Assembly: GCA_016710985.1 (NCBI GenBank)
Contig: JADJTX010000030.1
Span: 1-64,000, forward strand
Source: Ignavibacteria bacterium
Lineage (GTDB): Bacteria > Bacteroidota > Ignavibacteria > Tepidaquicellales > Tepidaquicellaceae
Direction: 5' to 3'
DNA length: 64,000 nt
A program made the translations under genes and the position numbers. The stretch's first letter is position 1; each line of letters opens with the position of its first letter. The notes beneath the pieces are model-generated. The model was not told the origin of the DNA and made no database searches. It saw only the letters and a list, made by a program, of their open reading frames with translations. Of this stretch, positions 43,755 through 53,394 are shown in pieces.

Positions 43755-43859
43755 AGGTTTCCATTGAACTATATAAAGTATATCAGATGTCCGGAGAATT
43801 AATAGCTCTTTTGTGGGATGCTCTTACTATTCAGGTCCACACTTACATTCATTGAACTC

Positions 43860-44363
43860 TTAGCTGAATGATTTTAACCCGAGAAGAATGAAGAATAATA
43901 ATATCTGAAACTGAAGAGTTATCAGACTCTTTTTATAGTTACCGAATTTTATTGAAGCAATTTTCGAACTTTCATATATCTGCTGAAGAAGGTCATCCAA
44001 AAACTGTTCCGAATCCGTATTGTTAAAATCTTTTATAAAATCGTCTGCGCTGTTTCTCCCTGAAATATGTCCGAAAAAAACAATCTGAGATCCTTTCTTT
44101 CCGTTACTTTTAACTCCTCTGGGTAATATTGTATTAAGAAGAAAATATACAAAAATTATGAAAGCTATAAAAAACAGAATCAAAATAAATTTTGAATATA
44201 AACTTATTGAAAATAACTGCTGGAAATTAGTGATCACAAATGAGGTCGCGATCCCGTTAATAACCGAAAGTAAGTTAATTTTGGTGTCAGCAAATCTTAT
44301 GAGATTCTGTGTGCTTTCATATAATTTTAAAGCAATGTCTGTTTTTCTGAATGTATCTACCAT
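43860..44363 (-). CDS. Pycsar effector-like TM protein (PycTM/DUF5706), orphan
   Basis: 167 residues. ESTQNLIRFADTKINLLSVI followed by NGIATSFVITNF, then a second membrane helix FILILFFIAFIIFVYFLLN, a soluble loop containing ILPRG and IVFFGHISGRN, and a C-terminal membrane helix TLQFQILLFFILLGL. This layout, the ADTKxxxLLxxNG motif and the F-H-I-S segment match the PycTM domain found in Pycsar anti-phage systems, where cCMP/cUMP opens the effector. No nucleotide cyclase is adjacent, so here it is an orphan; family assignment is from motif memory. Confidence 0.62.
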   Translation of the reverse strand: MVDTFRKTDIALKLYESTQNLIRFADTKINLLSVINGIATSFVITNFQQLFSISLYSKFILILFFIAFIIFVYFLLNTILPRGVKSNGKKGSQIVFFGHISGRNSADDFIKDFNNTDSEQFLDDLLQQIYESSKIASIKFGNYKKSLITLQFQILLFFILLGLKSFS

Positions 44364-44410
44364 TACAAGTTGAAAGTTAAAAGTTGAAAGTTAAAAAGTT
44401 GAAAGTGACA
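44364..44410 (-). repeat. GTTGAAAGTTAAAA tandem array
   Basis: Four near-copies of AGTTGAAAGTTAAA, the reverse complement of the array at 22445-22500. The remaining spacer to 44659 holds AT-rich DNA and the der promoter but no other recognisable site. Confidence 0.65.
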
Positions 44411-44659
44411 ACTTTTTGTTTGTAAATTCAAAAATCAATTTACAATTTTCTTTTCTATAATTTCATATTGAATTTACTACCTTTTCACAAATCGAAAAAT
44501 TTGCAATTAGGAATATTGGATAAATTTATCTAAGTTGATAAGCATGATCTGTGACAAAGATGATTTATTGATTTCTATAAATTAAAGTATTAATGAATTA
44601 TCTTAAGTCAGATCCGGAATCAGATTCCATTCAACCATTAAAATCATAAAAATAAAAAT

Positions 44660-46021
44660 TTGGAAAACATAGTAGCAATAGTTGGAAGACCTAATGTAGG
44701 CAAGTCAACACTCTTTAACCGGCTTGTCGGAGGACAGGTTGCAATAGTTCACGATACAAGCGGTGTAACGCGTGACAGAAATTACGGGGAAGTCGAATGG
44801 ACAGATAAGAAATTTTTCCTTATAGACACCGGCGGTTTTGTTCCTGACTCCGAAGAAAGATTCGAAAAAGCAATCAGAACTCAGGTGAAGCAGGCAATCG
44901 ATGAAGCAGATGTACTGCTTTTTGTAGTAGATGCAAAGAACGGCATTCACCCTGCGGATAAGGAAATTGCAGACATGCTCAGAAAATTTTCCAAAGAAAA
45001 GAAAATCATCTTAGTTACAAACAAAGTTGATATAGTTGATAAAGAGCCGAACGTCCTTGAGTTTTATTCTCTCGGACTCGGGGATCCGTTTCCGCTTTCG
45101 GCAATAAACGGATATAATTCCGGTGACCTTCTCGATGACATTACAAAAGACTTCCAGCCAAACACAGACGACAGCGATGACAATAAAATAAAGTTTGCGA
45201 TCATCGGCAAGCCTAATGCCGGCAAGTCTTCAATTGCAAATGCGCTTCTGAATGAAGAAAGGAATATTGTAACTGAAATTCCGGGGACTACACGCGACAC
45301 AATAGACTCAACATTAAAATATTACGGTGATGAGATCATTTTAATTGATACAGCAGGTTTAAGAAAGAAAGCTAAGGTAAATGAGTCAATTGAATTTTAT
45401 TCTACGGTGAGAACATACAAAGCCATAGAACGATGTAATGTAGCGATACTTGTTATTGATGCTTCGGATCTGCTGGAAGAGTTAAATAAATCTTCCGATA
45501 TAAATCTTGCAACATTTAAACTGGATAAACAGGACGTGAAAATCATAGATGATGTGATAAATTTAAAGAAGGGTCTGCTGATCGTCATTAACAAATGGGA
45601 TCTTGTTGAAAAAGAAGCGAATACTGCTAAAATTGTAGAGCAAAAAATTACAGAACATCTTAAGAGCTACACATATCTGAAATTTATTTTCATCTCAGCT
45701 TTAACCAAACAAAGAATTCATAAAGTCATTGAAGAGGCAAAAGCCATATATGATGAAAGGGCAAGGAAAATTAAAACAAGTGAACTCAATGATTTCCTCA
45801 TTAATGAGATTCGCCTCAAGCCTCCCCAGTCTCAGAGAGGAAAGGAAATCAAAATTAATTACGTCGCTCAGATTAGAACGTCACCGCCTGTATTTGCTTT
45901 TTTTACAAATGATCCTGACGGGATCGAAGATAATTACAGAAGGTTCCTTGAAAAAAAAGTAAGAGAGAAGTTTCCTTATAAAGGAGTTCCGATAGAACTG
46001 GTGTTTAAGAAAAAGAATTAA
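44660..46021 (+). CDS. der: ribosome biogenesis GTPase Der
   Basis: Tandem-GTPase EngA, 453 residues. First G domain: VGRPNVGKSTLFNRL, DTSGVTRDR, DTGGF, TNKVD; second: IGKPNAGKSSIANALL, EIPGTTRDTI, DTAGLRKKAK, NKWD; then the KH-like C-terminal domain (KPPQSQRGKEIKINYVAQ, PVFAFFTNDP). TTG start without a Shine-Dalgarno. Needed for 50S assembly. Confidence 0.97.
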   Translation: MENIVAIVGRPNVGKSTLFNRLVGGQVAIVHDTSGVTRDRNYGEVEWTDKKFFLIDTGGFVPDSEERFEKAIRTQVKQAIDEADVLLFVVDAKNGIHPADKEIADMLRKFSKEKKIILVTNKVDIVDKEPNVLEFYSLGLGDPFPLSAINGYNSGDLLDDITKDFQPNTDDSDDNKIKFAIIGKPNAGKSSIANALLNEERNIVTEIPGTTRDTIDSTLKYYGDEIILIDTAGLRKKAKVNESIEFYSTVRTYKAIERCNVAILVIDASDLLEELNKSSDINLATFKLDKQDVKIIDDVINLKKGLLIVINKWDLVEKEANTAKIVEQKITEHLKSYTYLKFIFISALTKQRIHKVIEEAKAIYDERARKIKTSELNDFLINEIRLKPPQSQRGKEIKINYVAQIRTSPPVFAFFTNDPDGIEDNYRRFLEKKVREKFPYKGVPIELVFKKKN

Positions 46022-46126
46022 TTCCGGTATGGTTTTATTAATTAAGATTGTTGTTTTATTAATTGTGACTTCATTACATTTTGAAAATTGCACGAGTTTC
46101 ACTAATTGCATTGCAGTAATTTTTCT

Positions 46127-46160
46127 GATTTAATTCGTGCTAATTTGTGAAATTCGTGGC
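46127..46160 (-). repeat. inverted copy of the dispersed GCCACGAATTTCACGAATT repeat
   Basis: Reads AATTCGTGCTAATTTGTGAA then ATTCGTGGC on the plus strand, that is the reverse complement of the element at 5926 and 39960. It lies downstream of der. Confidence 0.75.
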
Positions 46161-46257
46161 TGAAGACATTTAAACATCTGATTCATTTTAAAATTTAGTT
46201 AGTTATCTTTTTGTGCCGGGCAGCACTTGAGAAAAACTAAATTAAATTTAAACTAAA

Positions 46258-47784
46258 ATGATTACAGAAGTTTTCACTGCCTCAACGTACGGAGTCGATG
46301 CTTATATTATAAGAGACGAGACTCACATAGACAAAACCCTTTTTGCTTTTGCTATTGTCGGACTTCCTGACAATGCAGTCAAAGAATCCAAGGAAAGGGT
46401 CGCCGCCGCAATAAAAAATTCCATGTTCCATTTTCCAATAAGAAGATACACTGTGAACCTCGCTCCTGCTGACGTTAAGAAAGAAGGTTCGGGATTCGAT
46501 CTTCCAATTGCTATTGGAATTCTTTGTGAAACATCTCAGGCTTCACCGGTAAAAGTTAAGGATTATGTTTTTGTCGGTGAACTTTCATTAGACGGAAAGC
46601 TCAGACCTGTATCAGGGATCTTACCAATAGCACTCGAAACAAAGAAGAATAAATTCAAAGGTATAATTCTGCCGGTTGAAAATGCAAAGGAAGCGGCAAT
46701 AGTTGAAGAGATCGATGTTCATCCGTTTGAGACATTGACCGAGGTCATAGATTTTCTGAATGATGAGATCTGCCCGCAGCCTTTTAAGATCAATGTAAAA
46801 CAATTGTTCGAACAGGATCAGAATTATCTTGTTGACTTCGCTGATGTAAAAGGTCAGGCGGAAGTTAAAAGAGCAATGGAAGTTGCTGCAGCGGGCTCGC
46901 ACAATATTATAATGATCGGGCTTCCCGGTTCGGGTAAGACGATGCTTGCAAAAAGACTTCCAACGATCCTTCCTCCGCTGACACTTGAGGAAGCACTTGA
47001 AACAACAAAGATTCATTCCATTGCAGGAATTTTGCAAAACAACACCGCGATAATTTCCACAAGACCTTTCCGTTCACCGCATCATACTGCAAGTGACGTT
47101 TCGCTGGTAGGCGGGGGACCCAATGCAAAACCCGGTGAAATTTCTTTTTCACACAACGGGGTTTTATTTCTCGATGAACTTACTGAGTTTAAGAAAAACG
47201 TTCTTGAGGTAATGAGACAGCCGCTCGAAGACAGGATCGTTACCATTTCCCGTTCCAAAATAACAGTTCAGTATCCCTGCAATTTCATGTTGGTTGCGGC
47301 TATGAATCCCACTCCTGCCGGATCTCAGAAGGAAGCGTCTATGTATTCTGATTTTGATGTGCAGAAATTTTTATCAAAAATATCCGGACCAATTCTGGAC
47401 AGAATAGATCTTCACATACACGTAAATCCGGTGAAGTATCAGGAGCTTTCGAGTAAAGCCGAGAATGAAAAATCGGAGAAAGTCAGGGAACGTGTGATTA
47501 TTGCAAGGGACATTCAGCTTAACCGTTTCAAAGACAGAAAAGGACTTTATTCAAACTCTAATATGACATCAAAAGAGATAAAAGAATTTTGCAGGATAGA
47601 TGCGGATTGTGAGAACTTAATGAAAATGGCGATCACAAAGCTCGGACTTTCGGCAAGAGCTTATGACAGGATTCTTAAAGTCAGCAGGACAATTGCTGAT
47701 CTGTCGGGTGATGAGAATATTTTGACGTCGCATATTAGTGAAGCGATTCAATACAGGAGTCTTGACAGGACTAGCTGGGTGTAA
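46258..47784 (+). CDS. comM: ComM/YifB-type Mg-chelatase-like AAA+ ATPase
   Basis: 508 residues. N-terminal lon-like domain (FAIVGLPDNAVKESKERVAA, NLAPADVKKEGSGFDLPIAI), Walker A IGLPGSGKTMLAKRLPTILP, Walker B GVLFLDELTEFKKNVLEVMR, sensor MLVAAMNPTPAG and the C-terminal GLSARAYDRILKVSRTIADL. In other bacteria ComM is a branch-migration helicase that helps integrate DNA during natural transformation, which fits the comEA gene at 39.3 kb. Confidence 0.94.
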   Translation: MITEVFTASTYGVDAYIIRDETHIDKTLFAFAIVGLPDNAVKESKERVAAAIKNSMFHFPIRRYTVNLAPADVKKEGSGFDLPIAIGILCETSQASPVKVKDYVFVGELSLDGKLRPVSGILPIALETKKNKFKGIILPVENAKEAAIVEEIDVHPFETLTEVIDFLNDEICPQPFKINVKQLFEQDQNYLVDFADVKGQAEVKRAMEVAAAGSHNIIMIGLPGSGKTMLAKRLPTILPPLTLEEALETTKIHSIAGILQNNTAIISTRPFRSPHHTASDVSLVGGGPNAKPGEISFSHNGVLFLDELTEFKKNVLEVMRQPLEDRIVTISRSKITVQYPCNFMLVAAMNPTPAGSQKEASMYSDFDVQKFLSKISGPILDRIDLHIHVNPVKYQELSSKAENEKSEKVRERVIIARDIQLNRFKDRKGLYSNSNMTSKEIKEFCRIDADCENLMKMAITKLGLSARAYDRILKVSRTIADLSGDENILTSHISEAIQYRSLDRTSWV

Positions 47785-47789
47785 AAGAT

Positions 47790-47897
47790 TTGAGTGTGTT
47801 GAGTGTGTTGAGTGTGTTGAGTGTGTTGAGTGTGTTGAGTGTGTTGAGTGTGTTGAGTGTGTTGAGTGTGTTGAGTGTATTGAGTGTATTGAGTGTA
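47790..47897 (+). repeat. twelve-copy TTGAGTGTG tandem repeat
   Basis: Nine perfect TTGAGTGTG units then three TTGAGTGTA units, starting 5 bp after the comM stop. Further right (47937-47970) several CACTC/ACACTCC-like words form a loose complement, so the transcript could fold back. The unit is 9 bp, so frames remain open on both strands (VEC and HST repeats), but there is no start context. Confidence 0.9.
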
Positions 47898-47979
47898 TGT
47901 TTTTAAATGTATGTATTAAAACTCTAAACACTTCGCACCTGCACTCCACACTCCACACACTCAACCCACTCCACCATAG

Positions 47980-48948
47980 TTAACCTGTTTTTAATTCTAA
48001 TTGAGGTAACGCAACTTTATAATACTCACTGATCTTATCGAGTTCAATTATTGTTTTACCGTCATCATCTTTTCCGTATAAACTTACAAACTTCGCTCCC
48101 CAAACAATTTCATTATATTTATAAGATGATCTTGAATGAACAACCTGAGCAAATGTATCGTCAAAACCTTTCAGCAGAATGAAAAACTCCGCATCTATAT
48201 CTTTTAGATCCTTTTCAGTCATTCCGGATAACGGACTGTCTTCATCAATAGGATGATTAACTGTCCAGGCAGTGGTGAAAAAACTTACTTTTCTGTATTC
48301 AAGTTTAAGGTTATAAAACATTGCTTTATCATTTTCGATTTTTGAAAGCAGAACATCGACCTCTACATCCACCATCTGATGGTCTCTTCGTTTATTTGCT
48401 ATCCTGAACTGAAGTCCCGATATGTCTTTATAGGGGGCAATTACTGCAGTATCACTATAAATTATTTTTGCTACCGGTTTGACAAATCTTCCGTAAAGCA
48501 AACCTGTTGCCAGTGCGAGAGAAAGTAATCCGGTAAGCGATTCTATCGAAGAAATTATATTTGAATAGACTCCAACCGGATTTATCCTTCCGTAACCTAC
48601 GGTTGTAAATGTTTGCGTACTGAAGAAAAATTCATTTAGAAATCTGTCAAAGTTATTATTTGTTTCGATACCTTCAAAGTTAGCATCACCGCCAATGTAG
48701 TATAATGTTGCAAAGAAAATATTAACAACCAGGTAAGTTATCAGAATCAAACAACAAAATTTCACCCATGACATTGAAATAAGCCATTGATATACACTGA
48801 ATGATTCCCGGAATGGAATACCTTTTCTTTTTATGTTAAAACTCCCGTCACGGTTAATTACACGCTGGTTATCATCAAAAATGTTGTTTCCTAATCCAAG
48901 ATCAGTAACTTCTTTACCCCTTATTTTATTTTTTTTATAGGTATTCAT
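47980..48948 (-). CDS. inward-rectifier-type potassium channel (KirBac family)
   Basis: 322 residues. Two membrane helices (CCLILITYLVVNIFFATLYY and ISSIESLTGLLSLALATGLL) flank the pore FFSTQTFTTVGYGRINPVG with the K+ selectivity filter TVGYG. The C-terminal 190 residues are the beta-rich cytoplasmic Kir domain, with GLQFRIANKRRDHQMVDVEV and TTAWTVNHPIDEDSPLSGMT. Ligand gating cannot be read. Confidence 0.9.
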   Translation of the reverse strand: MNTYKKNKIRGKEVTDLGLGNNIFDDNQRVINRDGSFNIKRKGIPFRESFSVYQWLISMSWVKFCCLILITYLVVNIFFATLYYIGGDANFEGIETNNNFDRFLNEFFFSTQTFTTVGYGRINPVGVYSNIISSIESLTGLLSLALATGLLYGRFVKPVAKIIYSDTAVIAPYKDISGLQFRIANKRRDHQMVDVEVDVLLSKIENDKAMFYNLKLEYRKVSFFTTAWTVNHPIDEDSPLSGMTEKDLKDIDAEFFILLKGFDDTFAQVVHSRSSYKYNEIVWGAKFVSLYGKDDDGKTIIELDKISEYYKVALPQLELKTG

Positions 48949-49042
48949 TAAATAATTACGATTTTTTGACCTCTATATTTCTACGGCTGCAGGTTTTTTC
49001 TTGTAATAGTAAATCCTGTTATTACATTATTTTAAAATCAAT

Positions 49043-50890
49043 CTATCTCGATCCTAATTTTATTTTTAATGTAACCATTTCCTTTTTTCGGAGAACTACA
49101 ACTTCTGCTTCTTCACCCGGTTTGAATTCACCCATTGCATACATGTAATCATAAATATTCTTTACATCCTTACCTCCGAATTTTATAATAATGTCCTCAG
49201 CCATTAATCCGCCTTTTTCAGCAGGGCTGCCCTCTTTTACTCCGGCTAATTTCATTCCCTCCTCTGTTGAAGAATAATCAGGTATCGTCCCGACATATAC
49301 TTTTACACTTCCCATGGATCTTTTCTCATTGTCGCTGCTTACCACCTTAACAAAATCAGGTTTGACTTCCATTTTATCCAGTGTCATCGCGGTTTCATAA
49401 ACAAAATTAGCGATCTGAACTTCACCGGCAGAATTGATTTTTTCATAATCATCAGCAGGTGAATGATAATCCGGGTGAGTCCCGGAAAAGAAATGAAGCA
49501 CGGGAATATTCTTTGCATAAAAGCTCGAATGATCGGAAGGTCCGAATCCATCAGGTGTTTTTGTTATTTTGAAATTGTATTCATTGTTCAGAGAATCAAG
49601 CATGCCATCCCAGACCGGAGATGTTCCTGTACCGTAAATAATCAGCTTGTCATCCGTAAGTCGTCCGATCATATCCATGTTAAGCATTGCTGCAATATTC
49701 ATCTGTTCGAATAATTTTGATTTGGTAAAATATGCCGAAACAAGAAGTCCTGATTCTTCTGCACCAAAACCAATAAATAATATGCTTCTTTTAAGATCAT
49801 CTTTTTTTAGAGTTGATATTTTCTGGGCGATCTCAAGCAGCCCGGCTGTACCGGAGGCGTTGTCATCAGCTCCGTTATGTATTTGTTTGTCATTGCCTGC
49901 ATATAATGAACCGTACAGTCCATAACCCAGATGATCAATGTGAGCTCCGATTACAATGACTTCATTTTTCAAAACAGGATCATTGCCTTCCAGAAAACCA
50001 ATTATATTATTTGTAGTAACTTTCACAGGTTCAACATTTGTTTCGATCAATGCTTTGGCGTTTTTTAAAACGAACGAATTCGGAGTCTTTGTAGAATCAA
50101 TTTCATTTTGAATCTTAAGCATATCAAGACCGTTTTCCGTGAATATTTTTTCAATGATCTCCCGTTTACAGTCTATAACCGGTAAACCCGCATCCTGCAA
50201 CACATTATCGTAAGTCATTCTTATGAGTTTGTCATCACCTGCATTCGGACCGTTTATAACGATTATTCCGGCAGCATTTCCGTCTCTCGCATTCAGTGTC
50301 TTGAATCTGGTTGGCTCATACTTTTCAAATGGATTGCTGTGAGCGTCACTTCCTCCCGGTGAATATTTCATCATCACAAGTATCTTTCCTTTTATGTCAA
50401 TGTCATTTCCGTTTTTATCCTTGTAGTCATCATAGTTTTGCTCGGGAGCTGAAATACCATAACCCAAAAACACTAATTCACCTTCAACTTTTCCCTTCCC
50501 GGAAAATCCAAACGGAATAAAGTCTTCTTCAACTTTAAATGTATTTTTTTGCTTCCCCATATCAACCTGGAATTCATTTACACCGGCTAATTTTACATGT
50601 GTATAAATTTCGAACGGCTGAAAAAAGCCGATCTCGCCAGCGGGATTTACATTATATTTCTGAAATTCGTTTGCGATATAGCTTCCGGTAAGAGAATCCC
50701 CGATAGTTCCCGGAAATCTGCCTTCAAGCTCATCGGCTGAAAGATATTTTATATGCTGATAAATTTCTTCACCGGTAATCTCATTATTCCGGACCTTTTC
50801 AATATTATCTTTATCATCTGAAGGGAGAAAATTAAAGGAATAAATACAAAAGGTCAGAACAAATGATGCTAATGTTAATTTTATTTTCAT
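49043..50890 (-). CDS. secreted M28-family aminopeptidase with PA and PDZ domains
   Basis: 615 residues with a signal peptide (MKIKLTLASFVLTFCIYSF). After a PA-domain insert (residues about 130-250), the M28 zinc ligands follow: VIGAHIDHLGYG (His, about 317), GADDNASGTA (Asp), FGAEESGLL (Glu), MLNMDMIGRL (Asp) and the His in THPDYHSPADDY. A PDZ domain closes the protein (GVKEGSPAEKGGLMAEDIII). It hydrolyses N-terminal residues of peptides outside the cytoplasm, by family. Confidence 0.92.
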   Translation of the reverse strand: MKIKLTLASFVLTFCIYSFNFLPSDDKDNIEKVRNNEITGEEIYQHIKYLSADELEGRFPGTIGDSLTGSYIANEFQKYNVNPAGEIGFFQPFEIYTHVKLAGVNEFQVDMGKQKNTFKVEEDFIPFGFSGKGKVEGELVFLGYGISAPEQNYDDYKDKNGNDIDIKGKILVMMKYSPGGSDAHSNPFEKYEPTRFKTLNARDGNAAGIIVINGPNAGDDKLIRMTYDNVLQDAGLPVIDCKREIIEKIFTENGLDMLKIQNEIDSTKTPNSFVLKNAKALIETNVEPVKVTTNNIIGFLEGNDPVLKNEVIVIGAHIDHLGYGLYGSLYAGNDKQIHNGADDNASGTAGLLEIAQKISTLKKDDLKRSILFIGFGAEESGLLVSAYFTKSKLFEQMNIAAMLNMDMIGRLTDDKLIIYGTGTSPVWDGMLDSLNNEYNFKITKTPDGFGPSDHSSFYAKNIPVLHFFSGTHPDYHSPADDYEKINSAGEVQIANFVYETAMTLDKMEVKPDFVKVVSSDNEKRSMGSVKVYVGTIPDYSSTEEGMKLAGVKEGSPAEKGGLMAEDIIIKFGGKDVKNIYDYMYAMGEFKPGEEAEVVVLRKKEMVTLKIKLGSR

Positions 50891-50954
50891 ATGTTTATTG
50901 TTTTCTTCAAACGTTTATATATCTATTAAAAAAATCAAGATAATAATTTTAAAT

Positions 50955-51095
50955 ATGTACTTAAAATTTAATCAAAGAATTACTGAGGATGATTTATTAA
51001 TTATGATTTTTGGAAACAACTTTAACAAAATCCCGTATCCGCTCCATAATGAGTCTCTCAGTGTACACAGAATGAACAGATGCGACTTAAAGTAA
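50955..51095 (+). CDS. possible small ORF of unknown function
   Basis: MYLKFNQRITEDDLLIMIFG then NNFNKIPYPLHNESLSVHRM, 46 residues, in the spacer between divergent genes. No ribosome-binding site or family. Listed with low confidence because the composition is less random than the surrounding spacer. Confidence 0.22.
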   Translation: MYLKFNQRITEDDLLIMIFGNNFNKIPYPLHNESLSVHRMNRCDLK

Positions 51096-51174
51096 ATACA
51101 TTGCCTTGTTTTAAAGAATGAATATTTTTAGTTTAATCAAATTTAATAATAAATTAATCAATCAAATATAAAAG

Positions 51175-51843
51175 ATGAAAAAAATTATTTTACTCTCCAT
51201 TTCACTCATTTTTCTTTCCTATTTTTACTCATGCTCGTCAGTTACTGAAGTTACAGGGACATGGAAAAAGCCTGCTACAGCTGCTCAAAAATACAATAAG
51301 ATTTGTGTACTGGGAGCCAGTAAGGACATTGTAAAAAGGTCTATGGTAGAAAAGGCGGTGGTAAACCAAATGTCATTATATGGCATTAATGCAGTAGCCG
51401 GTGTAAATATTTTACCGGATAATTTTATTGATTCTGACAATGATAGTAAAGTTGACTCTGAGAATAAAGCAGCTTTAATTGCGAAACTTAAAGAAGCGGG
51501 AGTTGATGGTGTATTCCTGATCAGTTTACAGGATGTAAAAAAATCCGAGTCGTATGTCCCCGGGACTTCATATTACGCTCCTTACGCAGGCTTCTATGGT
51601 GGGTTCTACAATAATTACTGGGGATCATACAATATGGTCAGCTCACCCGGTTACTATGTTCAGAATACAAATTATTTCTTAAGCAGTAATTTTTATAATA
51701 TTGCTTCCGAGTCGTTGTTATGGTCTGCTCAGTCTAATACATTTGATCCTCAGTCATTAAATGATTTTACAAAATCTTATGCAAGTTCTGTTGTTGAACA
51801 GTTTGCATCCAGCGGAGTTGTAAAAACTACCGGGAAAAAATAA
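51175..51843 (+). CDS. outer-membrane lipoprotein of unknown function
   Basis: 222 residues. MKKIILLSISLIFLSYFYSC carries a lipobox with Cys at residue 20. The mature part starts SSVTEVTGTWKKPATAAQKY, then KICVLGASKDIVKRSMVEKA and KEAGVDGVFLISLQDVKKSE, a pattern of DUF4136-like lipoproteins with a Gly/Tyr-rich insert (YYAPYAGFYGGFYNNYWGSY). Possibly an envelope-stress or scaffold protein; function unknown. Confidence 0.65.
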   Translation: MKKIILLSISLIFLSYFYSCSSVTEVTGTWKKPATAAQKYNKICVLGASKDIVKRSMVEKAVVNQMSLYGINAVAGVNILPDNFIDSDNDSKVDSENKAALIAKLKEAGVDGVFLISLQDVKKSESYVPGTSYYAPYAGFYGGFYNNYWGSYNMVSSPGYYVQNTNYFLSSNFYNIASESLLWSAQSNTFDPQSLNDFTKSYASSVVEQFASSGVVKTTGKK

Positions 51844-51869
51844 TATTAATTATATTTTTTAGCTAATAA

Positions 51870-51903
51870 GGAAATCTGCAAAAAGCAGGTTTCCTTTTTT
51901 TTT
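51870..51903 (+). terminator. intrinsic terminator of the lipoprotein gene
   Basis: GGAAATCTGC-AAAAA-GCAGGTTTCC forms a 10-bp stem with one G-U-type mismatch, followed by nine Ts. It lies 27 bp after the stop codon. Confidence 0.92.
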
Positions 51904-51960
51904 CTAAATCTGTTGTAACTATATGTTAATATTTTTAATTTATCTTAAAAGTAAATTCAG

Positions 51961-53394
51961 ATGCAGAGTAAGATTCAATTCATATTAAACAGGGAATTAA
52001 TTGAAGTTAACATTAACCCTGCAACTGTATTACTTGATTATGTCAGAAGTTTAAGATTAACCGGTACAAAAGAAGGATGCAAGGAAGGTGATTGCGGCGC
52101 ATGCACGGTTTTAGCCGGTGAGTTATCTGAAGGAAAAGTAAATTATAAATCCGTAAATTCCTGCCTTATTCCTGTTCAGAATATTTCCGGAAAGCATATT
52201 GTGACTATTGAAGGCTTGAACTCTGATGAGAAAAATTTAAATCCCATTCAGCAGGCATTCCTCGATGAAGGAGCTTCCCAGTGCGGGTTCTGCACACCGG
52301 GTTTTATCGTTTCACTTACGGGATATTTATTAAATGAAGGTAAGCTTAAAAACAATAATGTACTGGATTCTCTGGATGGAAACATTTGCCGTTGTACAGG
52401 ACACAGCTCAATAATAAGAGCTGCGGAAAGAATCAGATCAAAATTTAAAAATGAGATCATTTCTTCCAAAGGCGATGCTTATGAATATTTAACTGAGAAT
52501 AAAATCATCCCTGGATATTTTTTATCCGTAAAAAAAATGCTTGAAGGAATTTCAAATGAGAATATGAATTCCGGTTTACAAAATTCCGTCAAAAAATATT
52601 TTATAGGTGGCGGCACGGATCTGTTTGTCCAGAGACCTGAAGAAATGCTATTTACTGATGCACAATTTTTAGACCCGGAAAAAAATCTGAAAGGAATAAA
52701 AGCGGATAACGGATATTGTCAGATTGGATGCAGTGTCACCGTTACTGATCTACTCGAATCGGAAACTATAAATAATATTTTTCCGCAAATTTATAATTTT
52801 GCAGAGTTATTCGGATCGACACCAATCAGAAATTCCGCAACCGTAGGGGGCAATATCAATAATGCGTCGCCAATTGGTGATATGACTGCATTCTTCCTTG
52901 CCTTGAATTCAAACGTCATACTCTCAGACGGCAGCATCAAAAGAGAGATCCCGTTGAATGAATTCTATACAAGTTATAAAAAGACCGCAAGGAAACCTGA
53001 AGAATACATGGAAGGCATTAATTTCAAAATCCCTGACGGAAATTATTTTTTTAATTTTGAAAAGGTTTCGAAACGAACCTATCTCGATATTGCAAGTGTT
53101 AATTCCGCGATTTTAATCAACGTTGAAAATGAAGTGATAACAGACGTGAACATTTCAGCAGGAGGTGTTGCCGCAACTCCACTATTTCTTTTTAAAACCT
53201 GTCAATTTTTAAAAGGGAAAATACTTAATGCCGGAAATATAAAAGAAGCAATATCAATTTCTCAAAATGAAATTTCACCGATCAGTGATGCAAGAGGAAG
53301 CGCTGACTATAAAAAGCTTTTATTAATAAGGCTTCTTTATGCTCACTTCGTCACTTTGTTTCCTGAAATTATTAATGCAGAACAGACAGTATGA
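51961..53394 (+). CDS. xdhA: xanthine dehydrogenase-type small subunit (2Fe-2S and FAD domains)
   Basis: 477 residues. Two [2Fe-2S] domains (GCKEGDCGACTVLAGEL; CGFCTPGFIVS and GNICRCTGHSSIIRA) are fused to a CO-dehydrogenase-flavoprotein-type FAD domain (KYFIGGGTDLFVQRP, FGSTPIRNSATVGGNINNAS). Transfers electrons from the molybdenum site in the next subunit to NAD+. The ATGA overlap with the next gene indicates coupling. Xanthine/hypoxanthine is the likely substrate from the layout XdhA-XdhB-XdhC. Confidence 0.9.
   Translation: MQSKIQFILNRELIEVNINPATVLLDYVRSLRLTGTKEGCKEGDCGACTVLAGELSEGKVNYKSVNSCLIPVQNISGKHIVTIEGLNSDEKNLNPIQQAFLDEGASQCGFCTPGFIVSLTGYLLNEGKLKNNNVLDSLDGNICRCTGHSSIIRAAERIRSKFKNEIISSKGDAYEYLTENKIIPGYFLSVKKMLEGISNENMNSGLQNSVKKYFIGGGTDLFVQRPEEMLFTDAQFLDPEKNLKGIKADNGYCQIGCSVTVTDLLESETINNIFPQIYNFAELFGSTPIRNSATVGGNINNASPIGDMTAFFLALNSNVILSDGSIKREIPLNEFYTSYKKTARKPEEYMEGINFKIPDGNYFFNFEKVSKRTYLDIASVNSAILINVENEVITDVNISAGGVAATPLFLFKTCQFLKGKILNAGNIKEAISISQNEISPISDARGSADYKKLLLIRLLYAHFVTLFPEIINAEQTV

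Noticed and set aside
47617..47983. Protein-coding frames with VEC and HST repeats over the TTGAGTGTG array
   Set aside because: They arise from a 9-bp tandem repeat and overlap the comM gene end; no homologue-like sequence.
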